Positions 1 to 8,437 of a stretch of 64,000 bases of DNA are shown in pieces (the first letter of the stretch is position 1; each line of letters begins with the position of its first letter). The position numbers and the translations under genes are program-made. Source of the DNA: SZUA-217 sp964194555. GTDB lineage: Bacteria > Actinomycetota > Acidimicrobiia > Spongiisociales > ZC4RG35. The notes beneath the pieces were generated by a model. The model worked only from the letters and a program-made list of their open reading frames with translations, made no database searches and was not told where the DNA came from. The stretch covers positions 5,958 through 69,957 of the forward strand of contig CAXMMT010000007.1 in assembly GCA_964194555.1 (NCBI GenBank). The letters run 5' to 3'.

Positions 1-198
1 TCCGTTGAAGATGCTCTTGCCGGTCTCGACGTTGACGACGAGATAGTTGTCTATTGCTCGAATGTGGATTGTGTCGCGAGTCAATTTGCCTATCGGGGTC
101 TTGTCAGCAACGGGTATACCAATGTTCGCCGATATTCGGGTGGGCTCGCCGATTGGGATGCGGCCGGGCTTCCCCTGGAAGGCGAAGCCGCAGGCTGA
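1..198 (+). CDS. Rhodanese-like domain protein, C-terminal part (5' end outside window)
   Basis: The first frame is open from base 1 to a TGA at 196-198 and encodes the last 65 residues of a rhodanese-like domain. The active-site loop is visible as YCSNVDC (Cys 19 of the fragment), followed by the usual GYTNVRRYSGGLADW segment of the terminal strand and helix. Rhodanese domains carry a persulfide on that loop Cys and transfer sulfur. The start and any other domain lie outside the window, so single- or two-domain status is unknown. It ends 29 bp from the convergent cyclase gene. Confidence 0.75.
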   Translation, partial: SVEDALAGLDVDDEIVVYCSNVDCVASQFAYRGLVSNGYTNVRRYSGGLADWDAAGLPLEGEAAG

Positions 199-227
199 GG
201 ACCTGCGATTGGGACAGCAGATTCCTG

Positions 228-1154
228 TCAGATACCATCCTCGTTCTTCAGCCCGATCACCTCATGGGCCACGACCAGCCCGGTCTTTCCTCGAAGGTCG
301 AGATCAAAACTCTGCCCGAAGTCGACGTCCGGACCACAGTTCTTGAACACGATGTCCGTTACGAGCATGCTGGTCCCGGTTTCCTTGTTGGCCGCTTCGA
401 GACGACTGGCCACGTTGACCGTGTCACCGATCGCCGTCTCGCGAGCCGATGGCTCGACCCCCATCAGGCCGAACACCACCTTGCCGTAATCGACGCCCAC
501 TCGGACTCCGAAACTCATTCCGTACATTCGCTCTACGTAGTGGGAGAGGTCTCTGGCGATCTTGAGAACCCCAAGACCAGATCGAATCGCCGATAGGGCA
601 GGCTTTGGCTCTCCGTCGACGCCGAACAACGCAAGGACGGCGTCGCCCATGTAGTTGTCAACTCGACCTGAGTGCGACACGACTTCCGCGCTGACGTTGT
701 GGAAGAAGCGGTTCAGCAGATGCACAATGTCGTAGGCGGGAAGAGCATCCGCCATGGTGGTGTATCCGACGACATCGGTGAACAACACCGCAACATCCAC
801 CTCTCGACCGACCGGGCCTGTGAACGCGTGTTTCCCGATTTGTGTGGATAGGGCAATGTCGGTCTTGTCAAGCACGAGCCTGCCCAAGCTCACCGACTCT
901 GAAGCGATGGTCTGACAGGCAAGACGAATCTCATCGGGAAAGTCGAGTCTCTCGGCCATCGCCAATTCCTTCTCGGTGCGTTGCGACAGGTCCGACAGCC
1001 CTTCGGCGATCTTCACCCTGCAGGTCGAGCAACGGGCCTTGCCGCCACAGAGATGAGTGATTGGGATGCCTCCCTCGACAAGGGCTGCAAGAAGGTTGAC
1101 CTGACCGTCAAAAGGTATCGTCACTTCGTCTGGCCAGGTAGTGATCTCCGGCAT
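228..1154 (-). CDS. Adenylate/guanylate cyclase with N-terminal 2Fe-2S ferredoxin domain
   Basis: A 308-residue protein. Residues 1-95 form a plant-type 2Fe-2S ferredoxin domain with ligands in LCGGKARCSTC (Cys36, Cys42, Cys45) and Cys80 in LACQT. Residues ~118-300 form a class III nucleotidyl cyclase catalytic domain: metal-binding Asp in LFTDVVGYT and in NYMGDAVLALFG, then the GVDYGKVVFG strand and the DTVNVASRLEAAN motif. No transmembrane segment is seen, so it should be cytosolic. Making cAMP or cGMP follows from the family; sensing redox or iron-sulfur status by the N-terminal domain is inference. Convergent with the rhodanese gene. Confidence 0.88.
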   Translation of the reverse strand: MPEITTWPDEVTIPFDGQVNLLAALVEGGIPITHLCGGKARCSTCRVKIAEGLSDLSQRTEKELAMAERLDFPDEIRLACQTIASESVSLGRLVLDKTDIALSTQIGKHAFTGPVGREVDVAVLFTDVVGYTTMADALPAYDIVHLLNRFFHNVSAEVVSHSGRVDNYMGDAVLALFGVDGEPKPALSAIRSGLGVLKIARDLSHYVERMYGMSFGVRVGVDYGKVVFGLMGVEPSARETAIGDTVNVASRLEAANKETGTSMLVTDIVFKNCGPDVDFGQSFDLDLRGKTGLVVAHEVIGLKNEDGI

Positions 1155-1184
1155 GGAACCGAGTCTATTCCCGACGGTAACGTT

Positions 1185-1292
1185 CTAGTTGCGGAGCGCC
1201 CGCCAGACGCCAATCAACCCAAGCAGCAGCGTCACACCGATCTTGGTGAAAGGCTTGATGGTTGACGGTAGGTCGCTCCGAGAACGAACCAT
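1185..1292 (-). CDS. Possible small single-TM protein
   Basis: An ATG-started frame of 35 codons ends with a plausible hydrophobic helix, GVTLLLGLIGVW, then RALRN and stop. Codon use in the last 25 codons looks coding. An overlapping frame upstream reaches back to 1702 but is mostly the shadow of the alkyltransferase gene. The 282-bp gap between the cyclase and alkyltransferase genes holds nothing else recognisable. This could be the tail of a degraded gene, so confidence is low. Confidence 0.2.
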   Translation of the reverse strand: MVRSRSDLPSTIKPFTKIGVTLLLGLIGVWRALRN

Positions 1293-1436
1293 CGGGTTGA
1301 TACCAGTAACGCGAGTTCTCTACTGACGAGTTTCACCGAGTGCCCGGCGGATTCGATCGTGCCTTCCGAAACCTGACTCCGGCGAACGCTGATCATCGTG
1401 TCGATCCGACGCGTGCCGGGCGGGATCGTCGCGTTG

Positions 1437-2195
1437 TCAGCAGCATGGCCGGCAGAGCTCGCATGCTCGAAACCCTGCGCTCTCTGCCTGGTCGAGTGAG
1501 CGAAAGTCGACCACGTTCTCTGTCTTGGAACGTCTGATGGCGTGACAAGTCGGGTGGCAGTAGATCTTCGTTGAAGTGTTTCCCTGAAGACGAACATGCT
1601 TTGAGGCGAGGTCTTCCAGCCAATCGGGATGCGCGCCCTCATACTCGAGCAGATCGTGCTTGTTGTCGGGCCCGCCAAGGGAGTAGTTGCCGATATGCCC
1701 ATCGGCCCGGACCACTCTGTGGCAGGGAATGATCAGCGGGATCGGGTTCCGGGCGACGGCTGACCCAGCTGCCCGTATTGCTCCAGGCCGGTTCACTTCA
1801 TGGGCGAGCCAGGCGTAGGGACGCACTTCGCCTTTCGGAATCGTGGCGGTCCGCGTCAGAACCTCCGCCTGGAACGACGTGACCGAGCGAAGATCGATGG
1901 GCAACCTCCCCGGTGTTCCCGCCTCGATCGCTGCGGGAATGTGCCGGCTCCATGCTGACGGGGCCTCGGCGCGGATCAGCCTGCGGCCAAACCTGTCGGC
2001 GAACCTGTCTTCAAATGCCTGATCTGCGATGTCGACCGATGAAACACCCCCAGGATTGAAGGTGACGGCGACATCTCCGATGGCGGACTCGTAAAGGTCA
2101 TATCCGTCGGCAAGGCCGGTGCCGAGGGCGACCCCTTCGGTCACCCCATCGGGCAGAATGCCGACCAGGTTCCCAAGTTGGCTTTCGATGCTCAC
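1437..2195 (-). CDS. Methylated-DNA-protein cysteine methyltransferase with C-terminal Ada zinc domain
   Basis: A 252-residue protein from a GTG whose first bases overlap the TGA of the upstream sigma gene (GTGA), so translation is probably coupled. Residues ~1-105 form the Ogt ribonuclease-like subdomain. Residues ~106-180 form the alkyltransferase domain with acceptor Cys158 in IIPCHRVV. The C-terminus (~205-252) is an Ada-type methylphosphotriester zinc module: Cys213, Cys217, Cys245 and Cys248 with the Ada spacing C-x3-C-x27-C-x2-C and AGFRACELCRP. In Ada proteins this module is N-terminal, so the order here is reversed. The predicted role is direct repair of O6-alkylguanine plus sensing or repair of phosphotriesters. 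A GTG start fits far better than extending the frame upstream into the sigma gene. Confidence 0.87.
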   Translation of the reverse strand: MSIESQLGNLVGILPDGVTEGVALGTGLADGYDLYESAIGDVAVTFNPGGVSSVDIADQAFEDRFADRFGRRLIRAEAPSAWSRHIPAAIEAGTPGRLPIDLRSVTSFQAEVLTRTATIPKGEVRPYAWLAHEVNRPGAIRAAGSAVARNPIPLIIPCHRVVRADGHIGNYSLGGPDNKHDLLEYEGAHPDWLEDLASKHVRLQGNTSTKIYCHPTCHAIRRSKTENVVDFRSLDQAESAGFRACELCRPCC

Positions 2196-2707
2196 TGTTC
2201 CTCCTCGATTGTCTGCTTGAGCCGGGCCAGGCCCCGGTGAATATCTGCTTTGACCGTGCCTTCGGGTCGGCCGGTTGATTCGGAGATGTCGCTGATTCCC
2301 ATTCCGACGACATGGCGGAGTACGACAGCCGTCTTCTGATGACCGTTGAGATGGCTGAGCCGGCGCTCCCATGCCTGTCCGTCGGGGAGTTCGGGGTCTG
2401 ATTGACCTGTCTCGATCATCCCGACATAAGTGGGTCGTCTCGATCTGTCTCTCAGGTGGTTCCGTCCCAGGTTGAGGGCGATTGTCCACACCCAGGGCTG
2501 GAGATTGATCCCCCTGATCCGAGCCGTGTCATAGCCGGAGAGTGCCTGGTAGGCCCTTATGAATGTCTCCTGGGTCAAGTCCTCCGCCTCCTGGTGGTTT
2601 CCGGAGAGACGGCGAAGACCCCAATAGATCCTCTTTCCCATCTCATCGACCACCCTCGGGAACGCCCCGTCCAGATCGGTGGCAAGGGCGGGTCCAATCT
2701 CGTTCAT
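2192..2707 (-). CDS. ECF-family RNA polymerase sigma factor
   Basis: A 171-residue group 4 sigma factor. Region 2 covers ~25-95 (AEDLTQETFIRAYQAL, then the PWVWTIALNLGRNHLRD core-binding helix). Region 4 covers ~110-165 with the helix-turn-helix ISDISESTGRPEGTVKADIHRGLARLK. It is the first gene of a two-gene unit with the alkyltransferase, overlapping it by 4 bp. No anti-sigma gene is adjacent. This suggests the alkyltransferase with its zinc module is either the main target or the partner that modulates the factor. Divergent from the membrane-protein gene at 2773. Confidence 0.88.
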   Translation of the reverse strand: MNEIGPALATDLDGAFPRVVDEMGKRIYWGLRRLSGNHQEAEDLTQETFIRAYQALSGYDTARIRGINLQPWVWTIALNLGRNHLRDRSRRPTYVGMIETGQSDPELPDGQAWERRLSHLNGHQKTAVVLRHVVGMGISDISESTGRPEGTVKADIHRGLARLKQTIEEEQ

Positions 2708-2772
2708 CAGCAGTCAGAACCCCAACGGGGATAATTCGGTTGCACCCTCTTGACGGTACCTATCGTGGGGGC

Positions 2773-3453
2773 GTGGAATCTACGAGCATCGAACAGGCTC
2801 TTGCAGCTGCCGAGGCGCAGGTCGCGGCCGGGCATGGGCTCGCTGGTACCCGATTCTGGGCGGCTGTCGCCGAGGTGAAGACGAACGACGGGTTGGTTGA
2901 GAGTTACGCCGCCCGGATTGCTTCTATCGACCAGGCAGCTTTTCCCCAATGGGCTCTCCTCACGATGCCGAAAGGCCTGGGGACAACTCTGGCGTTTCTG
3001 GGCACGGCCACCGGGCTGATCCTCGTTGGCGCCAGTTATCCGCTGGATGGGTTGGCGGCAGTCCTCGTGTTCTACCTCGGTCTTGGGGCTCTGCTCGCCT
3101 CAACTCACGCCCTTACCCACCTGATCGTCGGGCAGATCCTGGGTATTCGATTCACCGGCTGGTTCATTGGCTCGCTGACCCGGCCTCAACCTGGCGTGAA
3201 GATCGACTACGAAAGCTATCTGCGCACCCCGGCGATTCGTCGGGCATGGATGCATGCTTCTGGGGCCATTGTCACCAAGATCATCCCGTTCGTTCTGATA
3301 GGCGCAGCCATCGCTGCGGGATTGCCGACATGGGCTGTTCTCGGGCTAGCGGTGATCGGAATCGTGACGATTGTCACCGACATGCTGTGGTCGACAACCA
3401 CTTCCGACTGGATGAAGTACCGCAGGGAGATGAAGTTCGCTCAGACGTCCTGA
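2773..3453 (+). CDS. Membrane protein resembling site-2 protease (M50) fold without HExxH
   Basis: A 226-residue protein with about five hydrophobic helices (~64-85, 90-112, 120-145, 165-185, 190-205). A GTG start at 2773 follows a GGGGG stretch; longer frames would run into the sigma promoter region. The segment ALTHLIVGQILGIRFTGWF, followed by RPQPGVKIDYESY, is laid out like the zinc-site helix of M50 peptidases, but HExxH reads HALTH with the catalytic Glu absent. Best described as an S2P-like membrane protein, perhaps non-proteolytic. The resemblance is by motif layout only, and no function is assigned. The 3' end overlaps the convergent MFS gene by 13 bp. Confidence 0.6.
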   Translation: MESTSIEQALAAAEAQVAAGHGLAGTRFWAAVAEVKTNDGLVESYAARIASIDQAAFPQWALLTMPKGLGTTLAFLGTATGLILVGASYPLDGLAAVLVFYLGLGALLASTHALTHLIVGQILGIRFTGWFIGSLTRPQPGVKIDYESYLRTPAIRRAWMHASGAIVTKIIPFVLIGAAIAAGLPTWAVLGLAVIGIVTIVTDMLWSTTTSDWMKYRREMKFAQTS

Positions 3454-5093
3454 TCGGGAACCGGAATCGACCCGTCTACCTGGTGCAGTTCCTCGTGTGT
3501 CGCCACCAGGTCGTCAAAGTCGGGCGGTTGCTCGACGTCGATCGCGATGAGATGACGGGTCTTCGGACCATCGCCTCGGTCGAAAGAGCGAGCATGCGCG
3601 ATCAGGGCTGCTGCTGTGTCATCTATCCGGGTGTGCTGTGCCAGATGCTTTTCCCAGCTCTCCACGGCGAAGAGTTCGGTCAGGCGTGTGGGGTCCGACG
3701 TGTTTCGGAACAGACGCCACCGATAAGCCCCAGTGCTCAAGCGCACCAGGCGGATCTCGTTCATGATGTCGGCAAAGGCAGCAAACTCCGCCTCGTTGAT
3801 CGTCCATGTGTTGAGGACGATCACCGGTCCTCCTTCGAGTGTGATCTCGGTGTGTGGCTGAACAACGCGTTCGGGGGTGAACTCCGGCGTTTCGATGTCA
3901 TCGATTCGGGGTACCCCGAATCGGGGGCTAATCAGACCTATGACCAATGCTCCGGAACTGAAAACCACCAGCGACCCGCTGGTACCGATCTGGTCGGCGA
4001 CCATTCCGGAGAGAATCGAGCCCAGGGGGAGGATCCCGGCAAATGCGAGCGTGTAAAGCGACATCGCCCTACCCCTGATCCACTCCGGCGCCATCAGTTG
4101 GGCACTGGCGTTGAGTGTGGAGAGAGTCAGCAGCCAAAAGAATCCGACGAGAATCATCGCTACGCCTGCGATCACGAGATTGGGCGCGAGACCGAGCATG
4201 ATTCCCGATGCTCCGAATAGCGTGATCGTGTAGGGGACCAGATTTCCCTCGAGGCGCCTCAGGATCTTGGGTCGGAGGAAGGCGCCGGCGAGCGCGCCGA
4301 CTCCCATTGCCCCGAGCAGGATGCCAAACATGGCGGCGCTTCCCCCGAGATAGTCGGTGTGCACCGGCAGAGTGGCCTGGACCACGGCGGAAGTCAGAGC
4401 AAAGAGCGCAACCAGGGCAAGCAGGTTGCGAAAGGCAGGGGTGAAGCGGGCGAAGCGGATTCCGAGGGTTATCGCCGACCCCATGGAAGCCGTTTCGCGT
4501 TCTCGAACGGCGAGTTGGGGTCCGATTATCAGCAGGACCACGATTACCGCGATGTAGGTGAGGGAGTTGATCGCGAAACCCGCCTCGGGTCCGAAGGCGA
4601 CGATGATCACTCCACCCACCGCCGGACCGACTGCGCGAGCAGCGTTGAAGGCAGCCGACTGGAGCGCCACCGCTGATGCCACCATCCCGCGTGGAACCAG
4701 ATCTGGAACAAGGGCCTGCCATGCCGGGATGTTGAGTGCCAGCCCGGCTCCGAGTACAAGTCCGAGGCCAAGTAGCAGAGGGGGGTTGATCAGGTCCATG
4801 TAAGTGAGAACCGCCATGGCCACCGCTGATCCTCCCATGATCCCTTGCGCGATCAGCATCAGCTTGGTCCGGTCGAAAATGTCCGCCAGAGCACCTGCAG
4901 TGAGAGATAGAAAGAAGAGAGGAAGAAGGGAAGACGCCACCATCCAGCCAACCCACGTGCTCGATCCGGTCAACTCGAACATCAGCCATGAGGCCGCAAC
5001 GGCCTGGATGAAGGTGCCCGAGGCCGAGAAGACGGTTGCTCCCCACAACGAGCGGAAGTGGGGGTACTTGAGGGGCGCAACTGCCGACGTCAT
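3441..5093 (-). CDS. MFS exporter with C-terminal soluble domain (MFS_3 / EntS-like)
   Basis: A 550-residue protein. Residues ~1-400 hold about 12 membrane helices of a major facilitator of the enterobactin-exporter-like MFS_3 group, with the loop ALADIFDRTKLML between helices 2 and 3. Residues ~410-550 form a soluble alpha-beta domain (VIVLNTWTINEAEFAAFADI, then AYRWRLFRNTSD) resembling the ferredoxin-like monooxygenase-type domain often fused in this family. The likely role is drug or metabolite efflux at the inner membrane; the substrate is unknown. Divergent from the dienelactone-hydrolase-like gene with a 34-bp gap. Confidence 0.82.
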   Translation of the reverse strand: MTSAVAPLKYPHFRSLWGATVFSASGTFIQAVAASWLMFELTGSSTWVGWMVASSLLPLFFLSLTAGALADIFDRTKLMLIAQGIMGGSAVAMAVLTYMDLINPPLLLGLGLVLGAGLALNIPAWQALVPDLVPRGMVASAVALQSAAFNAARAVGPAVGGVIIVAFGPEAGFAINSLTYIAVIVVLLIIGPQLAVRERETASMGSAITLGIRFARFTPAFRNLLALVALFALTSAVVQATLPVHTDYLGGSAAMFGILLGAMGVGALAGAFLRPKILRRLEGNLVPYTITLFGASGIMLGLAPNLVIAGVAMILVGFFWLLTLSTLNASAQLMAPEWIRGRAMSLYTLAFAGILPLGSILSGMVADQIGTSGSLVVFSSGALVIGLISPRFGVPRIDDIETPEFTPERVVQPHTEITLEGGPVIVLNTWTINEAEFAAFADIMNEIRLVRLSTGAYRWRLFRNTSDPTRLTELFAVESWEKHLAQHTRIDDTAAALIAHARSFDRGDGPKTRHLIAIDVEQPPDFDDLVATHEELHQVDGSIPVPDQDV

Positions 5094-5127
5094 GCCCGCA
5101 GCGTAGATGTCGGTCTAGGTTTGGCCT

Positions 5128-5784
5128 GTGGTCCGCGATCTCGCCTACTTCGTCCAGGATGACGCCGGCCCCGGACCGGGGGTGTTGATACTTCATTCCT
5201 TTTGGGGGCTGACCTCTTCGGTGAAGAATCTGGCCGATGGTCTCGCCGACAGGGGTTATACGGTTCTGGCCCCGGATATCAACTTCGGTGAGCTGCCCGA
5301 GTCGGAGCAAGACGCCCTCAACCACCTCGGGGACGCCAGTCCCGACCGTCTCGCCTCGCTGGTCATCTCCTCGGCCAGGTTGCTTCATGAGAGATCGACT
5401 GAGGGTCAGATCGGAATCGTCGGATTCGGGATGGGCGGGTCGCTCGGTTTGTGGGCTTCGGTCCGTCTCGCGGATCTTGTCGGCGCCGCAGTTTCGTTCT
5501 ACGGAACCCAGCAAATTGATTTCGCCGGCTCCAAATCGTCCTATCTCATCCATCTGGCGGAAGAGGACGAGTTCATCACTCACGACGAAGTCGCCTTCAT
5601 GGAGGCGACCATGGGTCTCGAGTCATTGCCAGTCGACGTGGTGCGTTACCCGGGAACGAAGCACGGCTTTTGTGAGCCTGATGGTGACACTTTCCACCCG
5701 GACGCCTTCGAGGGCGCTTGGACTACGACACTCGCTTTTTTCGCTGCCCAGCTCTTCCGGATCGAAATGGGAGACCGGCGATAG
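5128..5784 (+). CDS. Dienelactone hydrolase-like protein, catalytic nucleophile missing
   Basis: A 218-residue alpha/beta-hydrolase of the dienelactone hydrolase family, with GTG start at 5128. Family landmarks are present: VLILHSFWGLTSSVKNLAD near the N-terminus, the nucleophile elbow GFGMGGSLG, the acid strand HLAEEDEFI, and KHGFCEP carrying the catalytic His. Two expected residues are changed. The elbow Cys or Ser is Gly (GFGMGG where GFCxGG is usual), and the oxyanion-region HEWWG reads HSFWG. Hydrolase activity is therefore doubtful. It sits just before modA but has no obvious link to molybdate. Confidence 0.8.
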   Translation: MVRDLAYFVQDDAGPGPGVLILHSFWGLTSSVKNLADGLADRGYTVLAPDINFGELPESEQDALNHLGDASPDRLASLVISSARLLHERSTEGQIGIVGFGMGGSLGLWASVRLADLVGAAVSFYGTQQIDFAGSKSSYLIHLAEEDEFITHDEVAFMEATMGLESLPVDVVRYPGTKHGFCEPDGDTFHPDAFEGAWTTTLAFFAAQLFRIEMGDRR

Positions 5785-5800
5785 GCTCGCATCAGTGGCC

Positions 5801-6568
5801 GTGTCAAGATTGAGGTATGGGCAACTGCGTGTTGTCTCCGCAGTGGCGGTCATCGGGTTTCTACTCGCCTCTTGTGGCGGTTCCTCAGATGCTTCGGATG
5901 AGATTCGTATTTCGGCGGCATCCTCGTTGAGTCACGCGTTCGCTGCCCTGGAGTCGGCTTTTGAGGCTTTGAACCCGGGTGTTGACGTGGTTTTGAATCT
6001 TGGTGCTAGTTCGCTGCTGCGTGAGCAGATTCTGGAGGGCGCTCCGGTTGATGTGTATGCATCGGCAAGCGCGGACACGATGGCTCCCATCATCGATGGG
6101 GGTTTCTCCGACGGAAGTCCAATCATGTTTGCCCATGGGTCTCTGGCGATTGCCGTCCCGGCCGGCAATCCGGCTCGCGTGGCCGGACTTGACGACTTCG
6201 GCAACGAGGAGCTTCTCATCGGACTGTGCGACGTCGTTGTCCCCTGTGGGGCGTATGCGCATCAGGTTATGTCAAGGGCCGGGGTGGAACCGGCGATCGA
6301 CACCAACGAACCCAACGTCCGGTCTCTGCTGACCAAGATCGAGGCAGGTGAGTTGGATGCGGGGATCGTGTACATGACGGATGTGAGGTCGGCGAGCGGA
6401 GGGGTGGAGGGAATCGAAATCCCGGACGCGGTCAATGTGGCGGCTGACTATCCGATTGCTGTGATAGTGGAGGGGCCCAACACAGTAGGAGGAAGGGCTT
6501 TTGTTGACTTTGTCATGTCCGGGGTCGGTCAGGAGATCCTCGCTGGATTCGGGTTCGTGACACCGTGA
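5801..6568 (+). CDS. modA: Molybdate-type ABC transporter substrate-binding lipoprotein
   Basis: A 255-residue periplasmic-type binding protein. The N-terminus is a lipoprotein signal with lipobox LLASC. The mature part begins IRISAASSLSHAF, the standard ModA opening, and continues with GASSLLREQILEGAPVDVYASAS and an ADYPIAV segment near the end, which shape the oxyanion pocket. Start chosen at GTG 5801; GTG 5795 in the same frame is an alternative. Its TGA overlaps the modB GTG. It should deliver molybdate or tungstate to ModBC; the sequence alone does not separate the two. Confidence 0.88.
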   Translation: MSRLRYGQLRVVSAVAVIGFLLASCGGSSDASDEIRISAASSLSHAFAALESAFEALNPGVDVVLNLGASSLLREQILEGAPVDVYASASADTMAPIIDGGFSDGSPIMFAHGSLAIAVPAGNPARVAGLDDFGNEELLIGLCDVVVPCGAYAHQVMSRAGVEPAIDTNEPNVRSLLTKIEAGELDAGIVYMTDVRSASGGVEGIEIPDAVNVAADYPIAVIVEGPNTVGGRAFVDFVMSGVGQEILAGFGFVTP

Positions 6569-7371
6569 GCCGCGAGAAAGCCAGACACGGGCAGTCGAGA
6601 CCCCCGATCGCTTTCGTGGTGCTCGCCGCCATAGCGGTGGTGTTCTTCTTGCTTCCTCTGATCGGTCTGCTCGCCCGTACACCGTGGAGTGATCTGGTCA
6701 GTCTCCTTGCAAGCGAGGTGGTGGCGGATGCACTCGTGTTGTCGGCTATTGCATCGTTCGCGGCCGTGACCATATCCACGGTCGTTGGAGTGCCTTTGGC
6801 CTGGGTGCTGGCGCGAGTCGACTTCAGAGGACGCGCCCTCGTTCGTGGGTTGGTCTTGTTTCCCCTGGTGCTGCCACCAGTCGTCGGTGGTGCTGCGCTG
6901 TTGTTCGCTCTGGGGAGACGAGGGGTGGTGGGTGAGCCGCTATATGAGGCGACAGGACTCGTCCTTCCCTTCTCTATTTGGGGTGTGGTGATTGCCGTGA
7001 CCTTCGTGTCGATGCCCTTTCTCATCTTGACGGTGGAGGGCGCTTTGCGAAATGTGGATGTCCGTTTCGAGGGTGCGGCAGCATCTTTGGGAGCCGGAGG
7101 TTGGACAGTCTTTCGCCGGGTCACCCTCCCTATGATCGGTCCCTCGCTAGCAGCCGGAATGGTCTTGACGTGGGCGCGCGCCATAGGTGAGTTCGGCGCC
7201 ACGGTGACATTCGCCGGGAACCTGGCTGGAGAGACCCAGACTCTCCCTCTCGCCGTGTTCGTTGCCCTCGAGACCAACCGGGATACCGCCACCGCCCTGA
7301 GTCTGCTGATGGTGGCGATATCGCTCGCGGTTCTCGTGCTCCTCCGTGACAGATGGCTGAGGCCCCGGTGA
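6565..7371 (+). CDS. modB: Molybdate-type ABC transporter permease
   Basis: A 268-residue inner-membrane permease with about six helices. The EAA loop that docks onto the ATPase is visible as GAAASLGAGGWTVFRRVTLP, and the ModB/CysT signature GEFGATVTFAGN follows near residue 210. It starts at a GTG overlapping the modA stop (GTGA) and ends overlapping modC, so modABC is a tightly coupled operon. Confidence 0.9.
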   Translation: MSREKARHGQSRPPIAFVVLAAIAVVFFLLPLIGLLARTPWSDLVSLLASEVVADALVLSAIASFAAVTISTVVGVPLAWVLARVDFRGRALVRGLVLFPLVLPPVVGGAALLFALGRRGVVGEPLYEATGLVLPFSIWGVVIAVTFVSMPFLILTVEGALRNVDVRFEGAAASLGAGGWTVFRRVTLPMIGPSLAAGMVLTWARAIGEFGATVTFAGNLAGETQTLPLAVFVALETNRDTATALSLLMVAISLAVLVLLRDRWLRPR

Positions 7372-8423
7372 CCCTGAACGCCAGAATCATTGTCAAGAGG
7401 GGCGACGAGTTCACCCTTGAAATGTCGATTCGTGTCGAGTCCGGGAAGACCGCTGCGCTGCTCGGTCCTAATGGCGCGGGCAAGTCGACCGCCGTAGCGG
7501 CTCTGGCCGGTTTGCTCCCGATCGATCAGGGTCGAATTGTGCTCGGAGACGAGGTTCTCGATGACCCCGATGCAGGAGTGTTTGTCCCCCCGGATGAGAG
7601 GGGGATCGGCGTCGTTTTCCAGGATTATTTGTTGTTCGGGCATTTGACCGTCGCTGAGAACGTCGCCTTCGGGCTCAGGAGCAAGAAGAAGGAGCGTGAT
7701 GCGGTCGAGGCCAAGACGTCAGCCTGGATGGAACGGCTCGGTCTCTCTCAGCTCTCCAACAGCAAGGCGAGAGATCTCTCCGGTGGTCAGGCACAGAAGG
7801 TGGCGGTCGCCAGGGCATTGATCACCGACCCGGGACTGCTCCTTCTGGACGAGCCCATGGCCGCCCTCGATGCGACAACGCGGGTCGAGGTCAGACGCGA
7901 CCTGGCCGATCATCTATCCGAGTTCGCCGGTCCCCGACTCCTGATCACACACGACCCGACTGAGGCGTTCCTCCTTGCCGACGAAATCCACGTCATCGAG
8001 GACGGACGTATCACCCAGGTGGGAAGCGCCGAGGACGTACGCCTGCGACCTAGGACCCGTTACGTGGCTGACCTGGCTGGTTCCAACCTGTTGACCGGCA
8101 CCGCATCGTCCGGCGCTGTCACCGTCGGCACGCACGTCCTTCAGGTGGGGGACACCGCTATTGCAGGGTCGGTGCTCGCCACGATTCACCCTCGGGCAAT
8201 CTCGGTTCATCGCCAACACCCGGAAGGAAGCCCCCGCAACGTCTGGAAGACCACGGTCGTTCGGATCGAGCACTTTGGTGACAGGGTCCGGCTGCAGACA
8301 GGCGACCCTTTGCCGCTGGCTGTCGAAGTTACGCCGGCGGCCGTCGATGCTCTCGGGCTGAAGGGCGAGAGCGAAATCTGGCTCTCGGTGAAGGCGACGG
8401 AGATCGGTGTCGAGCCCGGCTGA
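7368..8423 (+). CDS. modC: Molybdate-type ABC transporter ATP-binding protein
   Basis: A 351-residue ATPase. It has Walker A GPNGAGKS, Q-loop VVFQDYLLF, signature LSGGQAQK, Walker B LLLLDEPMAALD and switch His in LLITHDPTEAF. A C-terminal region (~235-350) forms MOP/TOBE-type oxyanion-sensing domains. The GTG at 7368 overlaps the modB stop and gives the usual short N-terminus (VTLNARIIV) with GAGG upstream; ATG 7353 in the same frame is the alternative. It powers import through ModB. A long perfect hairpin 14 bp downstream closes the operon. Confidence 0.9.
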   Translation: MTLNARIIVKRGDEFTLEMSIRVESGKTAALLGPNGAGKSTAVAALAGLLPIDQGRIVLGDEVLDDPDAGVFVPPDERGIGVVFQDYLLFGHLTVAENVAFGLRSKKKERDAVEAKTSAWMERLGLSQLSNSKARDLSGGQAQKVAVARALITDPGLLLLDEPMAALDATTRVEVRRDLADHLSEFAGPRLLITHDPTEAFLLADEIHVIEDGRITQVGSAEDVRLRPRTRYVADLAGSNLLTGTASSGAVTVGTHVLQVGDTAIAGSVLATIHPRAISVHRQHPEGSPRNVWKTTVVRIEHFGDRVRLQTGDPLPLAVEVTPAAVDALGLKGESEIWLSVKATEIGVEPG

Positions 8424-8437
8424 TCCGCGGTGAAGAC

